Shown in pieces: positions 36,367-47,296 of a stretch of 64,000 nucleotides of DNA (the stretch's first letter is position 1; each line of letters starts with the position of its first letter). Below the pieces are notes generated by a model. The model was not told the DNA's origin and did not search any database. It worked only from the letters and a program-made list of their open reading frames with translations. Where the stretch lies: assembly GCA_018524725.1 (NCBI GenBank), contig JAEUWP010000611.1, positions 1 through 64,000 of the forward strand. The letters run 5' to 3'. The DNA comes from Podaxis mareebaensis (Eukaryota > Basidiomycota > Agaricomycetes > Agaricales > Agaricaceae). Position numbers and translations under genes: made by a program.

Positions 36367-36617
36367 TTAATGACTGCAGAGACAGGCCAAGTCTAGGAAT
36401 GATACGAGCTTAGGTAAACGCTAATTGCCTGGATAGGGATCGACCTACCTCCGTTGCTACAGAAACCACAGTGGCAGCCTAATGCGACACAAAAGGAACA
36501 AGAAATGCGATATCCATTTGGGTATGTACTTGCCCTACAGGGAATCTCCGCAGCAGGAGCAGGAGCAGCCATCGTTGCAGTGAAAAAAAGGATGACAAGA
36601 GCAAAGATAGGCCTCAT
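36367..36617 (-). CDS. Secreted eight-cysteine defensin-like peptide
   Basis: Exon 1 is 36617-36449 and exon 2 is 36392-36367, with a 56-nt intron (GTAGGT...CCTAG); 64 aa. The signal peptide is MRPIFALVILFFTATMAAPA, ending in the same APAPA pro-region style as the two clear defensins. The mature part has eight cysteines: C-x12-C-x2-C-x4-C-x-C-x2-C-x6-C-x-C. The final C-x-C and the phase-1 intron just before the last two cysteines match the defensin genes nearby. The CxxxC step of a standard CS-alpha-beta motif is shortened to CxxC, and two extra cysteines are inserted. The model depends on the acceptor at 36395-36393, which supplies the last two cysteines. Confidence 0.65.
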
Positions 36618-37218
36618 GGTTCTGCGTTTTGCTGGAAAGCTGTGAATTTGGGTTTGTTACGTCGGGGGCAGAGGTCAGCCTCTTTAAATCTGGCTGTGAG
36701 CAACACTTGAAGATAAGAATATGTGACTGATGGTGTCTTTAGTGGTTAAGCCCATTCAAGTTGTAGTGCCGAAGAGTCGGGCAATAAGCAGTCATAGTCG
36801 GAAACTGTCTAGAGCCCAGAAGTCATTCCAAAACACGTGGCGCTTCTGGGCGAAGGTGAAATCGTGCCACGAGTCACTAACGTACAAAGGGCATCTCATC
36901 GTACCGGTGCTCTCGTACTCAATAGAACTGGTCTACACGTCGATCATAGGGCTCTTCCTGAGTTAAGTCCACCTTACACATATTGAGAAATCATGCTACT
37001 TTTGGCTAAATATGGTTGAGTCAAAGTCACGTAGAGGGACCGGGGCCTGTAGGCAACCACCTCGCAAATACCCTTGATGTTGCTGGATCGTACGCATGCC
37101 ATAGTCCGGGACAGCAATGATCATAAGTGTATAGTTACATGTCGATCGTCATATTTACAAGCTATCATACGCTGTGTGCATATGACCCCCATTCCTTGGT
37201 CATGGACGTGGCCACCAC

Positions 37219-37481
37219 CTAGTAATTGCAGACACAGATTTTCTCTGTTATGGCGTCAGTTCACTTGGATGATAGATGTGCAGAAGAATACACAGTGACC
37301 ACTTACGGTCATTGCAGTAGCCACCGTGGTAGCCCTGGCCTTGGGCAATGCAGCTGGCACTGCAAAGTGCATCAGCTGCACCAAAGATCCCGCCTACTTG
37401 ACAAGAAAGCTGAGTAGCAGGAGCTGGGGCGGCGAGAGCGGTGGTAGAGAAGATGGCGATGAGAGCAAAGAAGACCTTCAT
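37219..37481 (-). CDS. CS-alpha-beta defensin (plectasin-like), minus-strand copy
   Basis: Exon 1 is 37481-37307 and exon 2 is 37244-37219, with a 62-nt intron; 66 aa. The signal peptide is MKVFFALIAIFSTTALA, followed by a short APAPATQ pro-segment. The mature peptide has six cysteines in the order C-x12-C-x3-C-x11-C-x5-C-x-C. The GYHGGYC segment matches the GYKGGYC step of plectasin-type fungal defensins. The CxxxC, GxC and CxC features are those of the CS-alpha-beta fold. The last two cysteines come from exon 2 (ICVCNY). Such peptides are secreted and often kill bacteria by binding lipid II, but activity here is untested. It differs from the plus-strand copy at only a few residues. Confidence 0.9.
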
Positions 37482-37548
37482 GGTGTGGTTTGTTCACTGG
37501 TGAGTTGCAAGTTCGTGTTTGGTACTTGAAGTGGTCGAGTTTAGCTGT

Positions 37549-37556
37549 CTTTTATG
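37549..37556 (-). promoter_or_regulatory. TATA-like box of the minus-strand defensin gene
   Basis: CATAAAAG on the minus strand, at the same place relative to the ATG as TATAAAAG in the other copy. The first T of the box is changed to C, which may weaken it. Confidence 0.5.
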
Positions 37557-37820
37557 TCTGTGGCAGACCCACTCAATCCTTCCGTCCACCTCACGTTGCT
37601 CACTCACCATATGCACATGTGCAACAGCCCACTCTTATGCCTTGATACTCTGACATGACAACCGCGAGGTACTTCCGCCATTTCGCTCAGTACATTGACA
37701 TGGGTGTGAGCACTAGCCGGCCGACAGTGCAGCCGCCTTGGCATTCACTCGCTCGCTACTGTAGCTATAAATATCAAGTTCATTATCAATGCTTGTCCCA
37801 CGGTGTCCCTCTCTTTCCCA

Positions 37821-39279
37821 TTTTATAATTCAAAGGCTAGCTCCTATGACCTTACTTGGCAACAAGTAAAATTCCTCTTTTCACCTCAGGTCAGATCCAA
37901 GCCTGAGCAATAGTGACACTAGAGTCCCGCTCACAAGGCACGAACTGCTTCCATACATCATTGGACTCAAGCCATCTTGTGGCAGTGATTTCCATCTAAT
38001 ATCACATGTATTCCTCGTTGCTGTTATGCCCAACTTCGCCGTTCTTTCAAAAGACTGTGATTCGTGTTCCACTCTGAATCACGATGGAAAACAAATGCAT
38101 TGGGCATTGGTAAGAGGACCTGAGTAATACAAAGGAGGCACGCCCCCAAATCTCTACTAGAAACAGCTATCCTAGATCCAATCTGCGACTCATCCACAAG
38201 TGACCCGCAATGTCACTTCCTTGATCGTGGGCGGAATGCAGCGAAGTATCCCCGGCTGACTGGTGACTAGAAAGCACACTAGACTCATATGCCCAGATAC
38301 CAAGGTTGCACTGTGCGAGAGATAGACTTGTTGCCAATGAGTCCTTCTACTCTAGATGACAACTGCAGCTGCTCCCGAAGCCACGGGCATCAAGACTCTG
38401 TATGAAATACGCCGTATCACTCGCAACAAGGATGAAAGAACCCGTCTATTGGTAGGTGACCTGGCATACATTTGTTTCAAATGGCCGGGTAAGAGCAGGA
38501 GGCAGGCAATGGTTTACCTGGCTATTCTGGATATAGCTTACCATCCACTGTCAACATCTTCACCGTGAGATATAGGAGTGCCATGCCAAACAGACCATAA
38601 TTCTTCGTGCTGACCAGATAGCTGCCAGAGTACGCAGTTCTAGCCAGCTGATAAACGACCGGATGAACGACCGGATGAGAGACATATCCATTGATCCATG
38701 AAGACGGCGGTAACCCCGATGACAACATATCCACCGCACAAAGTGCTAGCCTCACTGGTGAGACTTACTGAGTTGAGCTTGCAAACGAAACTCGCAGAAG
38801 AGGATTGTTTGTGCAGTCACTAATCTATTCTAATCCCATGATTTTGCTTGCGTGATAGTCAGTCCACGTGCGTAAAGACTTCCCAATCTTCAGAGTGTAC
38901 AGAGAAGCCACCTACCTCAAGTCATGCAGGATTGACATGTGCCGAAGGCATCCCATCTATCTGCTTATGAACAACGTAGAGCCGAGCCGGAAACATGGGT
39001 GGACCAGGTGCTGCTACATAGCTCTACTGCTATGCCAGAATGAGAACGTGAGATATCATTCTGCTCTGACATGAATCATTCATATGGCTCTTGGATGTGA
39101 GTTCTACTGTCTTCAATGATTAGATCCTTTCAGGACCTGTTACCAGGCGGAGGGGCACCTGGAAGTGTCCAGAACAGGGTGTGGACATGGGTCTGGGAGG
39201 CCATGCCGTTGGAAGAATCGAAACACAGTGCTTCTTCGCTGTCAGCTAGCTCGACGTCAACTATTTTAAGGGATGGACG
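37821..39279. other. Spacer between the two defensin duplication arms
   Basis: No supported gene. An open frame at 38356-38568 begins MTTAAAPEATGIKTLYEIRR and could be a first exon ending before GTAGGT at 38452, but no continuation was recognised. A 13-bp direct repeat (AACGACCGGATGA) lies near 38.65 kb. Confidence 0.35.
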
Positions 39280-39554
39280 GGCCGTAAAGTGGAAGAAAGA
39301 GAGGAGACACCGTGGGATGGGCAATGATAATGAACTCGTTATTTATAGCTACTACGCTGCAAGCGAGCGCCAAGGCGGCTGAACATGTCGGCCAGCTAGT
39401 GCCCACACCTATGTCAAGGTACTGAGCGAAATTTAGAAGCACCTCATGGTTATTATGATCACCGATGTCAAGGGGTACAAGTGGGGTACTACGTGCATGT
39501 GGTGAATAAGAAACGTGAGGCCGACAGAGAGATCAAGTGGATCTGATACATAGA

Positions 39555-39562
39555 TATAAAAG
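39555..39562 (+). promoter_or_regulatory. TATA box of the plus-strand defensin gene
   Basis: TATAAAAG lies 67 bp before the ATG. The same box with its flank AAAAGACAGCTAA occurs before the minus-strand copy. Confidence 0.6.
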
Positions 39563-39628
39563 ACAGCTAACCTCGACCACTGCAAGTACCAACGCGAACT
39601 CGCAACTTACCAGTGAACAAACCACATC

Positions 39629-39892
39629 ATGAAGGCCTTCTTTGCTCTCATCGCTCTCTTCTCTACTACTGCTCTTGCTGCCCCAGCTCCCGCCACTCAA
39701 TTATCCTGCCAAGTGGGCGGAATCTTTGGTGCAGCTGATGCACTTTGCAGCGCCAGCTGCATTGCCCAAGGCCAGGGCTATCACGGTGGCTACTGCAATG
39801 ACCGTAAGTGATACTGCTGTGCGTCTTTCTGAATGATTTACTCACACAAATGTATGCGATGCTTAGAGCAAATCTGTGTCTGCAACTACTAG
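39629..39892 (+). CDS. CS-alpha-beta defensin (plectasin-like), plus-strand copy
   Basis: Exon 1 is 39629-39803 and exon 2 is 39867-39892, with a 63-nt intron; 66 aa. The signal peptide is MKAFFALIALFSTTALA. The cysteine spacing C-x12-C-x3-C-x11-C-x5-C-x-C is identical to the copy at 37219-37481, and all six cysteines are present. Changes between the copies lie in the signal peptide and at one exon-2 residue (Gln instead of Lys before ICVCNY), so the mature cores are almost the same. The gene sits in an inverted duplication that includes about 350 bp of upstream DNA, so the two are likely expressed under similar control. Confidence 0.9.
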
Positions 39893-42596
39893 GACGTGGT
39901 TAGCTACTAGGACGTGGTTATGTGCATGTTCTGCCGATGTATGAGGTCGCTTGTGTTAGTGATACCCAACTGTGAAACCGCGTCAGCAATGATCTCTGCC
40001 ATCCTTTTGCATATTCACCATGGAAATGATCAATGCAAGCGAGCTACAAATGAGACACTTCAGCATGCCCAAGATCATCGCTCATCGGTCCCTTTCTTCA
40101 GGTGTAGCCATTGAATAATAACTGGCTCCACGTAAGAGCTACTTGCGAGCCGCCACACTGTCGTCTAACACGACATCTCCTAGGATTCACTTCTATGTTG
40201 TTTTCCAACTTCAACATAGGATTCGCTGAAGATAATTCTTCTAGGTCTCTCTACTTCTAATAATCAGTACAGTCCGCCATAGACTACCGATATGACACAG
40301 ATACTGCAAATGCTCGATGCGGGCAGATCAACACCCATGCGCTATTGTGTATTCATTGGCTAGGGCCTCCTCCCTGACTCAAATATGGTGCACCGCTGGC
40401 GTTGCGACGATTGATATTATACTCCCGAACTCAGGGACCTAATACCTAGTCACTATACAGCCAACGTCTCCTGTGCGCCGCTTTTCGGCTTAACGCTGCC
40501 TCGTCCGGGTATTCACTATCCTCCGACTGAGAAACCTGCGATGACTCATTGACGTAGGCTGCATGGTTCAAAAATGAATGGCGGGGCAGAACGTCGACCT
40601 CCAAAAGGTTATCGTGTTAGTCAATTGGTCTGGGGCTCAGTGGGCCCAGGTGGAAACCATACCATTGGTCAAGGCAGAATGGAGCAAGGACGGACTGATG
40701 CTATCTACGTACATTTCCCGCGATACAATAGTCATCATTGGTACGGAAAACACGAACACTAGATTTTCTGAGCTTGGTGGACGTCGGTTACCTTTGACCA
40801 GAGCCCAACCAAGTGATGGCTGCTCCGCAAGGCCTCGCCCACAACCAGACTCGCCCCGAGGCGCCGAGCATCACTACTATCCTTCACTATTAATACTACT
40901 TAACAGACAACACTGACTCTACCAGCATTATCCATGGAATTCGTACCAGGGAATGCCAGCACAGGATACCCTCTTACAGAAGTCGGCGGGACGTGAATCC
41001 ACCTTGGCCATTTTCACGTCCAGCACTCTCTGCTTACGACTCACTTCATGTCCAGCACTCTCTGCTTCCAACTCACTTCACATCATGCTCGTAACTGCGC
41101 CAGGCATTGGCTTTCTGCCGCACGAATAGCTCTTCATTGTATTACGGCTTCATTGGAGAATACAAAACAAATGCAGGCCAACTCAATCGCCCGCACTCAA
41201 CCATACTGCCTGTTGTTGTTGTTCCAATTCTATGCTTTGATAACGATCCCATCCAAACAGCTGCAGCTGCTTCAAGAGAGAGAACACGACTGTATCAAGT
41301 GGATCCAGTTTGAATATGTTGATTAACCTCGGTTGCCACATATTGCTCACTTATTTATTGTATGACACAGTCAAGTCAAAGGGCAAACAACGCTAGTATA
41401 ATCATGCCACCGGAGAGATCATTGGGAGGCTTAATATAATTGGGAACGCTTTACCGTTGGCGCAGGGACCGCCATGTGCATAGCCCCGAGGAAATCACAT
41501 CTGTGGCGTGCAATACTGGTCAAGGTCCGAGTGGGATGAGAATGAGACAGATGGTGAATTAGACGCGTCTTTCTTACATAGGCTAAACAGGGTACATATA
41601 CCTATGGTCCTCATTGATTACCCGCGTCATGGCCAGGGAAATATTACAAATGGACGGGCCCGTTAAGTCCATTATTTGAGCTTCTTACGAAGCATCGCTC
41701 ATGTTTTATTGCCTCTCTTCAGATGTCATTCGGGGTCCATGTCATGTGAAACGATCAGCTAGTCGCAAAAGCCGCATTTCGACAGGTAAAGGCACCCATG
41801 CACGGGGATTGGTAAATACTATCGGGCCAACGAGAGTCCTATGCACTGTTCAAGGTGAAACTTCACGAGTCCACCTCCCTGGTGTTGGAATAAGGCAACG
41901 ACGTGATAGATCCAGGATTTCACATTGCCTTAAGCGAAGCCTTGGGGGGTCAATGTAGTCCGCTCTTCTTCGTGGTAGGGCTCGATAAGCGAAGGTGGCA
42001 GGAGCATAACGAGCTACTAGTGGATAATCTTGCCGTTCCTAGGGTTAGATATGAGCGGCGTTGCTCGTGAGAGGCGGTTGAAGCATTATACCATGCGCGG
42101 GACCATTCGCTACAATTCGGAGCAGTGACGTTCATCTTTGCGTAGAGAACAGGATGTAGGATGGTTCATTGGCATAATGAGTGGCGGCGCCTGGATAGCC
42201 CATTCACGTGTGGATTGATGAGAATGACATGCCGAGTGGTCCATCCAGAATGGCACATAAGATGGACGGTAAAGGATCGCAAGCGCAATCGTCAATGATC
42301 CGTGTTATCTTCCATAAAGTCCGTGGTGGCACGAGACTCTCCAAGTTTAGACACATCTGAAAGCTCTCGCAGAGCTGATCACAACCGTGGTACTACAGTA
42401 GTGGGAATGTGTTGTCCGCTCTCATACTGCACATCCTCGCACTGTCAACCTGGGGATAAAGCAAGACGTATGACGCCACAAAGACCGGGAGCATCTAAGA
42501 AGCGGCTAGTCCTTGCAGGCTATGCATGGTTGTTGCACAGCCCCCATAACGTGGAGGTTGTGATACTAGCAGTCAACTACATAGCCCTCATCTATT
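39893..42596. other. Gene-poor interval
   Basis: About 2.7 kb without a supported gene. The longest frame with protein-like character is 40578-40916 on the plus strand (112 aa, MAGQNVDLQKVIVLVNWSGA at its start), which resembles nothing I can name. A tandem repeat of 32 bp lies at 41019-41082. Confidence 0.35.
41019..41082 (+). repeat. Two-copy 32-bp tandem repeat
   Basis: TCCAGCACTCTCTGCTT followed by a 15-base variable part occurs twice in direct succession, 41019-41050 and 41051-41082. No coding role is seen. Confidence 0.7.
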
Positions 42597-42599
42597 TTA

Positions 42600-43391
42600 G
42601 GTCAAAAAAAAAATACTGCTAGCAACTATTTCTGTATGACACGAAGCGAACACCCAGTGGAACCGAATAACAGCGGAACTTTGGTGCCGCCCAAAACCAG
42701 TACCAAAGTAAACTCCAAGTTCGTCATTGTCAGCAATGCTGATTCCGGGGTAATCAACCATCCAACACGACTTCGCCGGTAGTCCGCATTCTCCCAATCT
42801 TGCCTTGAATTGGCGATCTAATCCCCCGAAGAGCGCCCAACGAAACGGAAGTGTTTCGGCAGAGTCAATAATGATACGGACGGTCTCGCAATAAATGGCG
42901 ACGTTTCCACCTTCCTCTATTCCCTCCACAATAATGAGCCTCCGTGGTCTTAATTCAATTCCTTGTGCTAGAATTTTGCGGAACGGTGTATCGATGAGCT
43001 TGTGGAATTGGACACTCAATGCCTTTGAGACAAGGTGAGGATTACGCCAAAGTTTGGTGTCCAAGATCCGGGGAAATGGACGGAGTGTTGGTCGGCAAGG
43101 GTTGTGAAGCGTCTGGGATCGCCAATCCCATATGACTGAGAGAAAAAGAACGTCGCAGCCAGTTGCTCCTCAGCCTTCACTGCACAAATTTGAGTCAATG
43201 TTGACTTGGGCCCATTCAGCTGTATCACAGAGAAGGGTGTATGTTCCCGATGAACCCATGCTATGAATTCATCAACAAACTCCTCATGCCGGGTCTTCGG
43301 GATGGAGTATAGGGCTAGTTGGCGCGTTGCAGAGTCATGTGCGGCACCCGGAAGCGAGGCATCTCGAAGGATTTTGAGGCCTTGGTAACTG
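42600..43391 (-). pseudogene. Decayed NACHT/STAND NTPase gene fragment
   Basis: The minus strand reads GLKILRDASLPGAAHDSATR, then EEFVDEFIAWVHREHTPFSV, then a damaged P-loop NGPKSTLTQ that lacks the GAGK part. AEEQLAATFFFSQS follows. After a frame break near 43060 come SVQFHKLIDTPFRKILAQG, a Walker B-like RRLIIVEGIEEGG and LPFRWALFGGLDRQFKARLG. These blocks follow the order of NACHT NTPases that are abundant in agaricomycetes and linked to non-self recognition. Loss of the P-loop, frame breaks and a missing C-terminal sensor region show that it is dead. Confidence 0.7.
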
Positions 43392-44902
43392 TCAATTCCC
43401 GGTCAAATACAGCTGAGATGAACGGCCTTACCATTTTCGTTTGCTATGTTATAGTCCGCCAGTGTGCAATTAATAAGGGCGAAGTTGGTCGAGTTTGAGA
43501 ATATCGTCGTGTCGAGAGGTCAAACCGCGGTATAGGAATGGCTTAAAGCAGGTGGTGGAGATTGAAGATACTTGTTGAGGGGTTAGCGAAAAGTGCTGGA
43601 ATGGCGCCGGAGCTGTTCAAATGCTGTTTCAAAGCTGTTGTGTCTTATAGTATAGCGCCCGCTTTTGGCGCCCGAGGGCTATGGATGCCGTGTTCATCTT
43701 CGAGAAGAACGGGTGAAAGACCTTGTGTTCTTCTCTACTCCTCTCAGTGCGGTAACACCCCATGAACCTATCTTCTACAAGCTTGTCGTGTTTTTGCAAC
43801 CATAATACGCCTTCGTCTTCCCTGACACTGATTGATGGCACATTGCTGACGGATGTCTTGAGTACCTATCCTCAATCAATCGGCGAGATGGAACTGATTT
43901 AGCGACCGTTGAATCTATCCCCACTTGCACGAAAACCAGGCGAAACCGACGCCGGATCCACTGCCAAGGCGTGTATGGATGACTCAGAACATATTCTAGC
44001 AAGGTTATCAATCCACTACGAGCAGCAGGTTCCACAACTGTCCCTATTGATGTTTTCGTTACAGAAAAGACATACACGAAAGGGGGCGGTGTGGATCCTT
44101 TGACGGAAATGGAGCGGGTACCTTATAGACCTTACACCTTCTGTGGGGTTAGATCGAGTGCTCGATATCGTTATCGTCTGTTTCCCATTACTGCCGTCTC
44201 CAGTTCTACTAGATTCTACTCCAACGAGTCCTGCGAGGGGATGGTTCCCTTGGATTCGCCTGATGCAGAGGCTCCTGTTGCTTGTTGCGTCACTCATTTC
44301 TGAACTTGTAGTGTCGTCGGCGATTCGTAAGTTAATGTTGATGCATGTTCCTTCGATTTCATGTGCGAGATATTTGCGTGAAATTGCTTTTCCGCTGAGT
44401 GGTGTGGGTAGCTCGTAAAGCAGACACGGGATTGCGAGAGATTACTTTGGGCGGCAGATTGGATGGGCCCCAGATACGTGTTCAAGCACAAAGGGAACTG
44501 GATACGGTCAATCTTTTTACCTCAATTAGTCTCAAAGCCGACCCAGCTTGCGCATTATTTGCCTTTGCTCGCCGAGAGGTGAAAATCGTTAGGGAGAACG
44601 CTGCAAAGCATGGAGGTTATCTATGCTGGTATGACCTTTTCGGATCAACGCAGCGTGATCGGACCCGCATGAGTAAGGAATACGATGTAATAATGTCGGC
44701 CCTCAGAGGACTCTACCTTAGTGTATCACGCGATATCGATTCGAGCCTCAGGTTGGGTGGCATTTCTAACTGGCGAGAGTGTTCGGGTTCACAGGCTCAT
44801 CGGTGCAAAGGAAGGATATGTGCGAAAGAAAAGGATTCGCAATATAGTGCGGGATATAATTCGACGGCGTAATAATACAGGGATGATATTTGTTGAGGGA
44901 GA
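43392..44902. other. Gene-poor interval with one unexplained open frame
   Basis: No family recognised. The plus-strand frame 44399-44872 (157 aa) has a protein-like segment REVKIVRENAAKHGGYLCWY. Upstream, 44143-44340 encodes a hydrophobic run (LMQRLLLLVASLISELVV). They may be pieces of one old gene on the plus strand. No start, splice set or domain supports a model. Confidence 0.3.
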
Positions 44903-45581
44903 CTAGACCCACTGTGACCTGTCCCAAGCTGGATCCTGCAAAAAGGCACAGAGGACTTTGCTGCCGGTCTAACAGCGACTCAGAACTCGCAGAACAGGAG
45001 AGATACAGGAGCGCACCTGGAGAAGTGGATGACCAGCAACAATGCTCAAAAAACGCTCTAGTCCTTCCCTTCTAGTCTCAATAACTTCGTCGGAGAAACG
45101 GTTAGTGAATACTTTCCCAGGGAGGGGTGGAATGTTAACGCGAGTGGATTCGTGCTCGAGGATGTCACGGAAAGCTTCAAAGTCGGAGTAGCGTCTACGG
45201 ACGACGGAATGTCGGAGCTTGAAAGCAGGGATATTTGTCTGCAGCGGCTATGAGTGGGTTGGTGGAGGAAATAATGTCTGGCGTGCCTTGCACACGATCT
45301 CATAGTCAGTGTACATCTTGCGGCCAAAGCCTGGAAGTATAATAAGCATTGCGTGTGAAATGTAAGAAAAGGCGGTCAAGAGGATACGCACCGTGCGTTT
45401 GTGGATTCCTGACCTCGATTTCGAGGAAGCTTTCTGGGATACTGTACATTTCCTCGATCTGCATACGTGAGCTGCTGCATAGGGGGAAGAGAAATATGGT
45501 GCCTACTGTTTGTTCCCTTCCAGCGAGGAGGGAATCCTCAAAGGCGGTACTACGCGCAAATGGAGACACTGAGCTCGACAT
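44903..45581 (-). CDS. SNX3: Sorting nexin-3 (PX domain)
   Basis: Five exons give about 157 aa, the usual SNX3/Grd19 length. The start is [20 protein letters not shown] at 45581. The first intron (48 nt) joins REQT to [20 protein letters not shown]. The PX domain runs through [35 protein letters not shown] (phosphoinositide-binding RRYSDF), VNIPPLPGK and [18 protein letters not shown]. The end is [19 protein letters not shown], stop at 44905-44903. The third intron appears to use a GC donor (AAG|GCACGC). SNX3 binds PI3P on early endosomes and works with retromer in cargo recycling. Similarity across the whole length leaves little doubt. Confidence 0.93.
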
Positions 45582-45732
45582 CGTAGACAACGGCGAAGAG
45601 TATCCAGTATCTAGTGGCTGTGTTGTGCCTATATTTACAGATCACGTGACCTATATTGTAAGCCAGCCGCATGGTGTAGGACAAGTAATATCTACAGCAG
45701 TTCTTTGAAATATATTGAAGGAGTTCGACTAA

Positions 45733-47296
45733 TTAACGGAAGATCCGCCGTCGACCAAAGGAAACAGCTGCCACCATTCTATTTATGGCCTTAATGATTG
45801 CTGTCAGATCATGAGTATCCTCACATCTTATTGACGGCCAGACTATTCGAAGTCGCGGGAATGGAGCGAGGAGGTTTTGTGCTAGGATAAGCTTCTCTTC
45901 CAGGACTGGGGGAATCTGGTAGTCTCCGAGGACACATAGCCCCTCCAAAGAGCCTCTTGGAAGAGGCACCGCGTCATCGTCGAGAGGATGTGTCAGCAGC
46001 CGAAGATCGACACTAATCGAGAGCGCTTGCAAGATTGGGCTTTGTGATAGTACCACTAGAGCGTTGGCATCGAAGGACGCGATAAAAGGGCTGGAGAGGA
46101 AAAGAATGCGGAGGGGGGGCCACGCGGTGATCATGGTATTCAGGTCCGATAACGTGAATCGATGTGGAATCCGATCCAAACGAATGGTCGTGAGTTGTCG
46201 GGATAACAGTTGAGTAATGTCTTGCATCATCACAGGCGGATAGATGCCGCCCAGGACCCGGGGCGGAGAGGTGGACAGAGCTGGGAAGTGAGCGGCGGCT
46301 CGATTGCAAAGGGAACTCCAGGGAAAATCCCATCCCTGTGATATAGACAGCCGTAATGACCGAAGTGAGGGGAATTCTGTTCCCATGAGCAGTGCCTCTA
46401 ACTCTTCCGGGCTGCCAGTGACATTGAACACTTGGAGAGTGTAGTTCCGACAAGATAGATGTCCCACCTCATCAGTCACCGAGAAATAGGACTGGAGATC
46501 AACCCGAAGTTCCGTAAGAGATGAAAAATTCTGTAGTATCTCGGAAAGCGGGACAGCGATTCGTCTCGGATCGTATGTAAACCCTTGAAGATACAAGGAC
46601 TTGGGACCTGTGAATGTCACGAATATCGGAAGAGACTCCCGCGGGCTGCTCTGTGTAATGGGTGATGCCCTCCAAGTAACATCCACGAGAATGGAGTAGT
46701 TTATACAGTGGCTGTATTACGACACGGCAGCGTTGTGACACGTCTCAAGGTCGGAGCTATGAAGCGTGCGAGGTAATTGAAATATGCCTCCTCCATCTCG
46801 GGAACCGTTAATTCGTGTAAGTTGGGAAGAAGTGATTCAGTTTGACCCATGCACTCCGCAAGGACGATCCAAAGGGATGCCTCCTTCATCTCTACCCCCT
46901 GACTGAAGTCAAGTACCCGAACTTGGCGAGCATAATCCAGCACGCGGGAGCGAATGCTGTCATCGGGAGGTTCGCATAACTTCTTTATCCAATGGGACAT
47001 CAACAACCAGTACACATATCGCGGTGACTACTAACCCAGTAGGACCCCCCAGCATGCTCGAGGATCTTGCCTGCAGACAATGCACAAAGGTTGATTATGT
47101 GCGCTATGGGCTGCAGGGAGGCCATTCTCTTCCATAGTATATACAAAGCACAGTCGTTCAACAATCGTAAGACACGCGCCAGACTGACGATAGTTTTTCG
47201 TCCCATAGCTTCTTCTTCGTCCAGGGTTCCAGGACCATAGTAGAGGTGCTGCAGGACTTCGTACCAAATGTCACCACAGACGTTGTTGGCATCCAT
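45733..47296 (-). CDS. F-box protein with leucine-rich region
   Basis: Three exons with introns of 53 and 56 nt give 484 aa. The N terminus MDANNVCGDIWYEVLQHLYY is F-box-like. A conserved segment LARVLRLLNDCALYILWKRM follows, as in the many agaricomycete F-box proteins. The signature VLDYARQVRVLDFSQG comes next. The remainder has leucine-rich stretches (ILQNFSSLTELRVDLQSYFS, GTEFPSLRSLRLSISQGW). Proteins of this kind recruit targets to SCF ubiquitin ligases; the family is expanded and variable, and its targets are unknown. Confidence 0.85.

Larger units (their letters stand above)
37219..37820 (-). repeat. Inverted segmental duplication, arm 1 (defensin plus promoter)
   Basis: Aligns in reverse with 39280-39892. 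Shared upstream blocks include CCAAGGCGGCTG, GTCGGCC with GCTAGTGC, GTACTGAGCGAAA, TATTTATAGCTAC and GACACCGTGGG, in the same order relative to the gene. Similarity fades beyond about 37.82 kb and past the stop codon. Confidence 0.8.
39280..39892 (+). repeat. Inverted segmental duplication, arm 2 (defensin plus promoter)
   Basis: Reverse partner of 37219-37820. Similarity covers the whole upstream region, both exons and the intron, so the unit copied was a gene with its promoter. The two arms are separated by about 1.5 kb of unrelated sequence. Confidence 0.8.
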
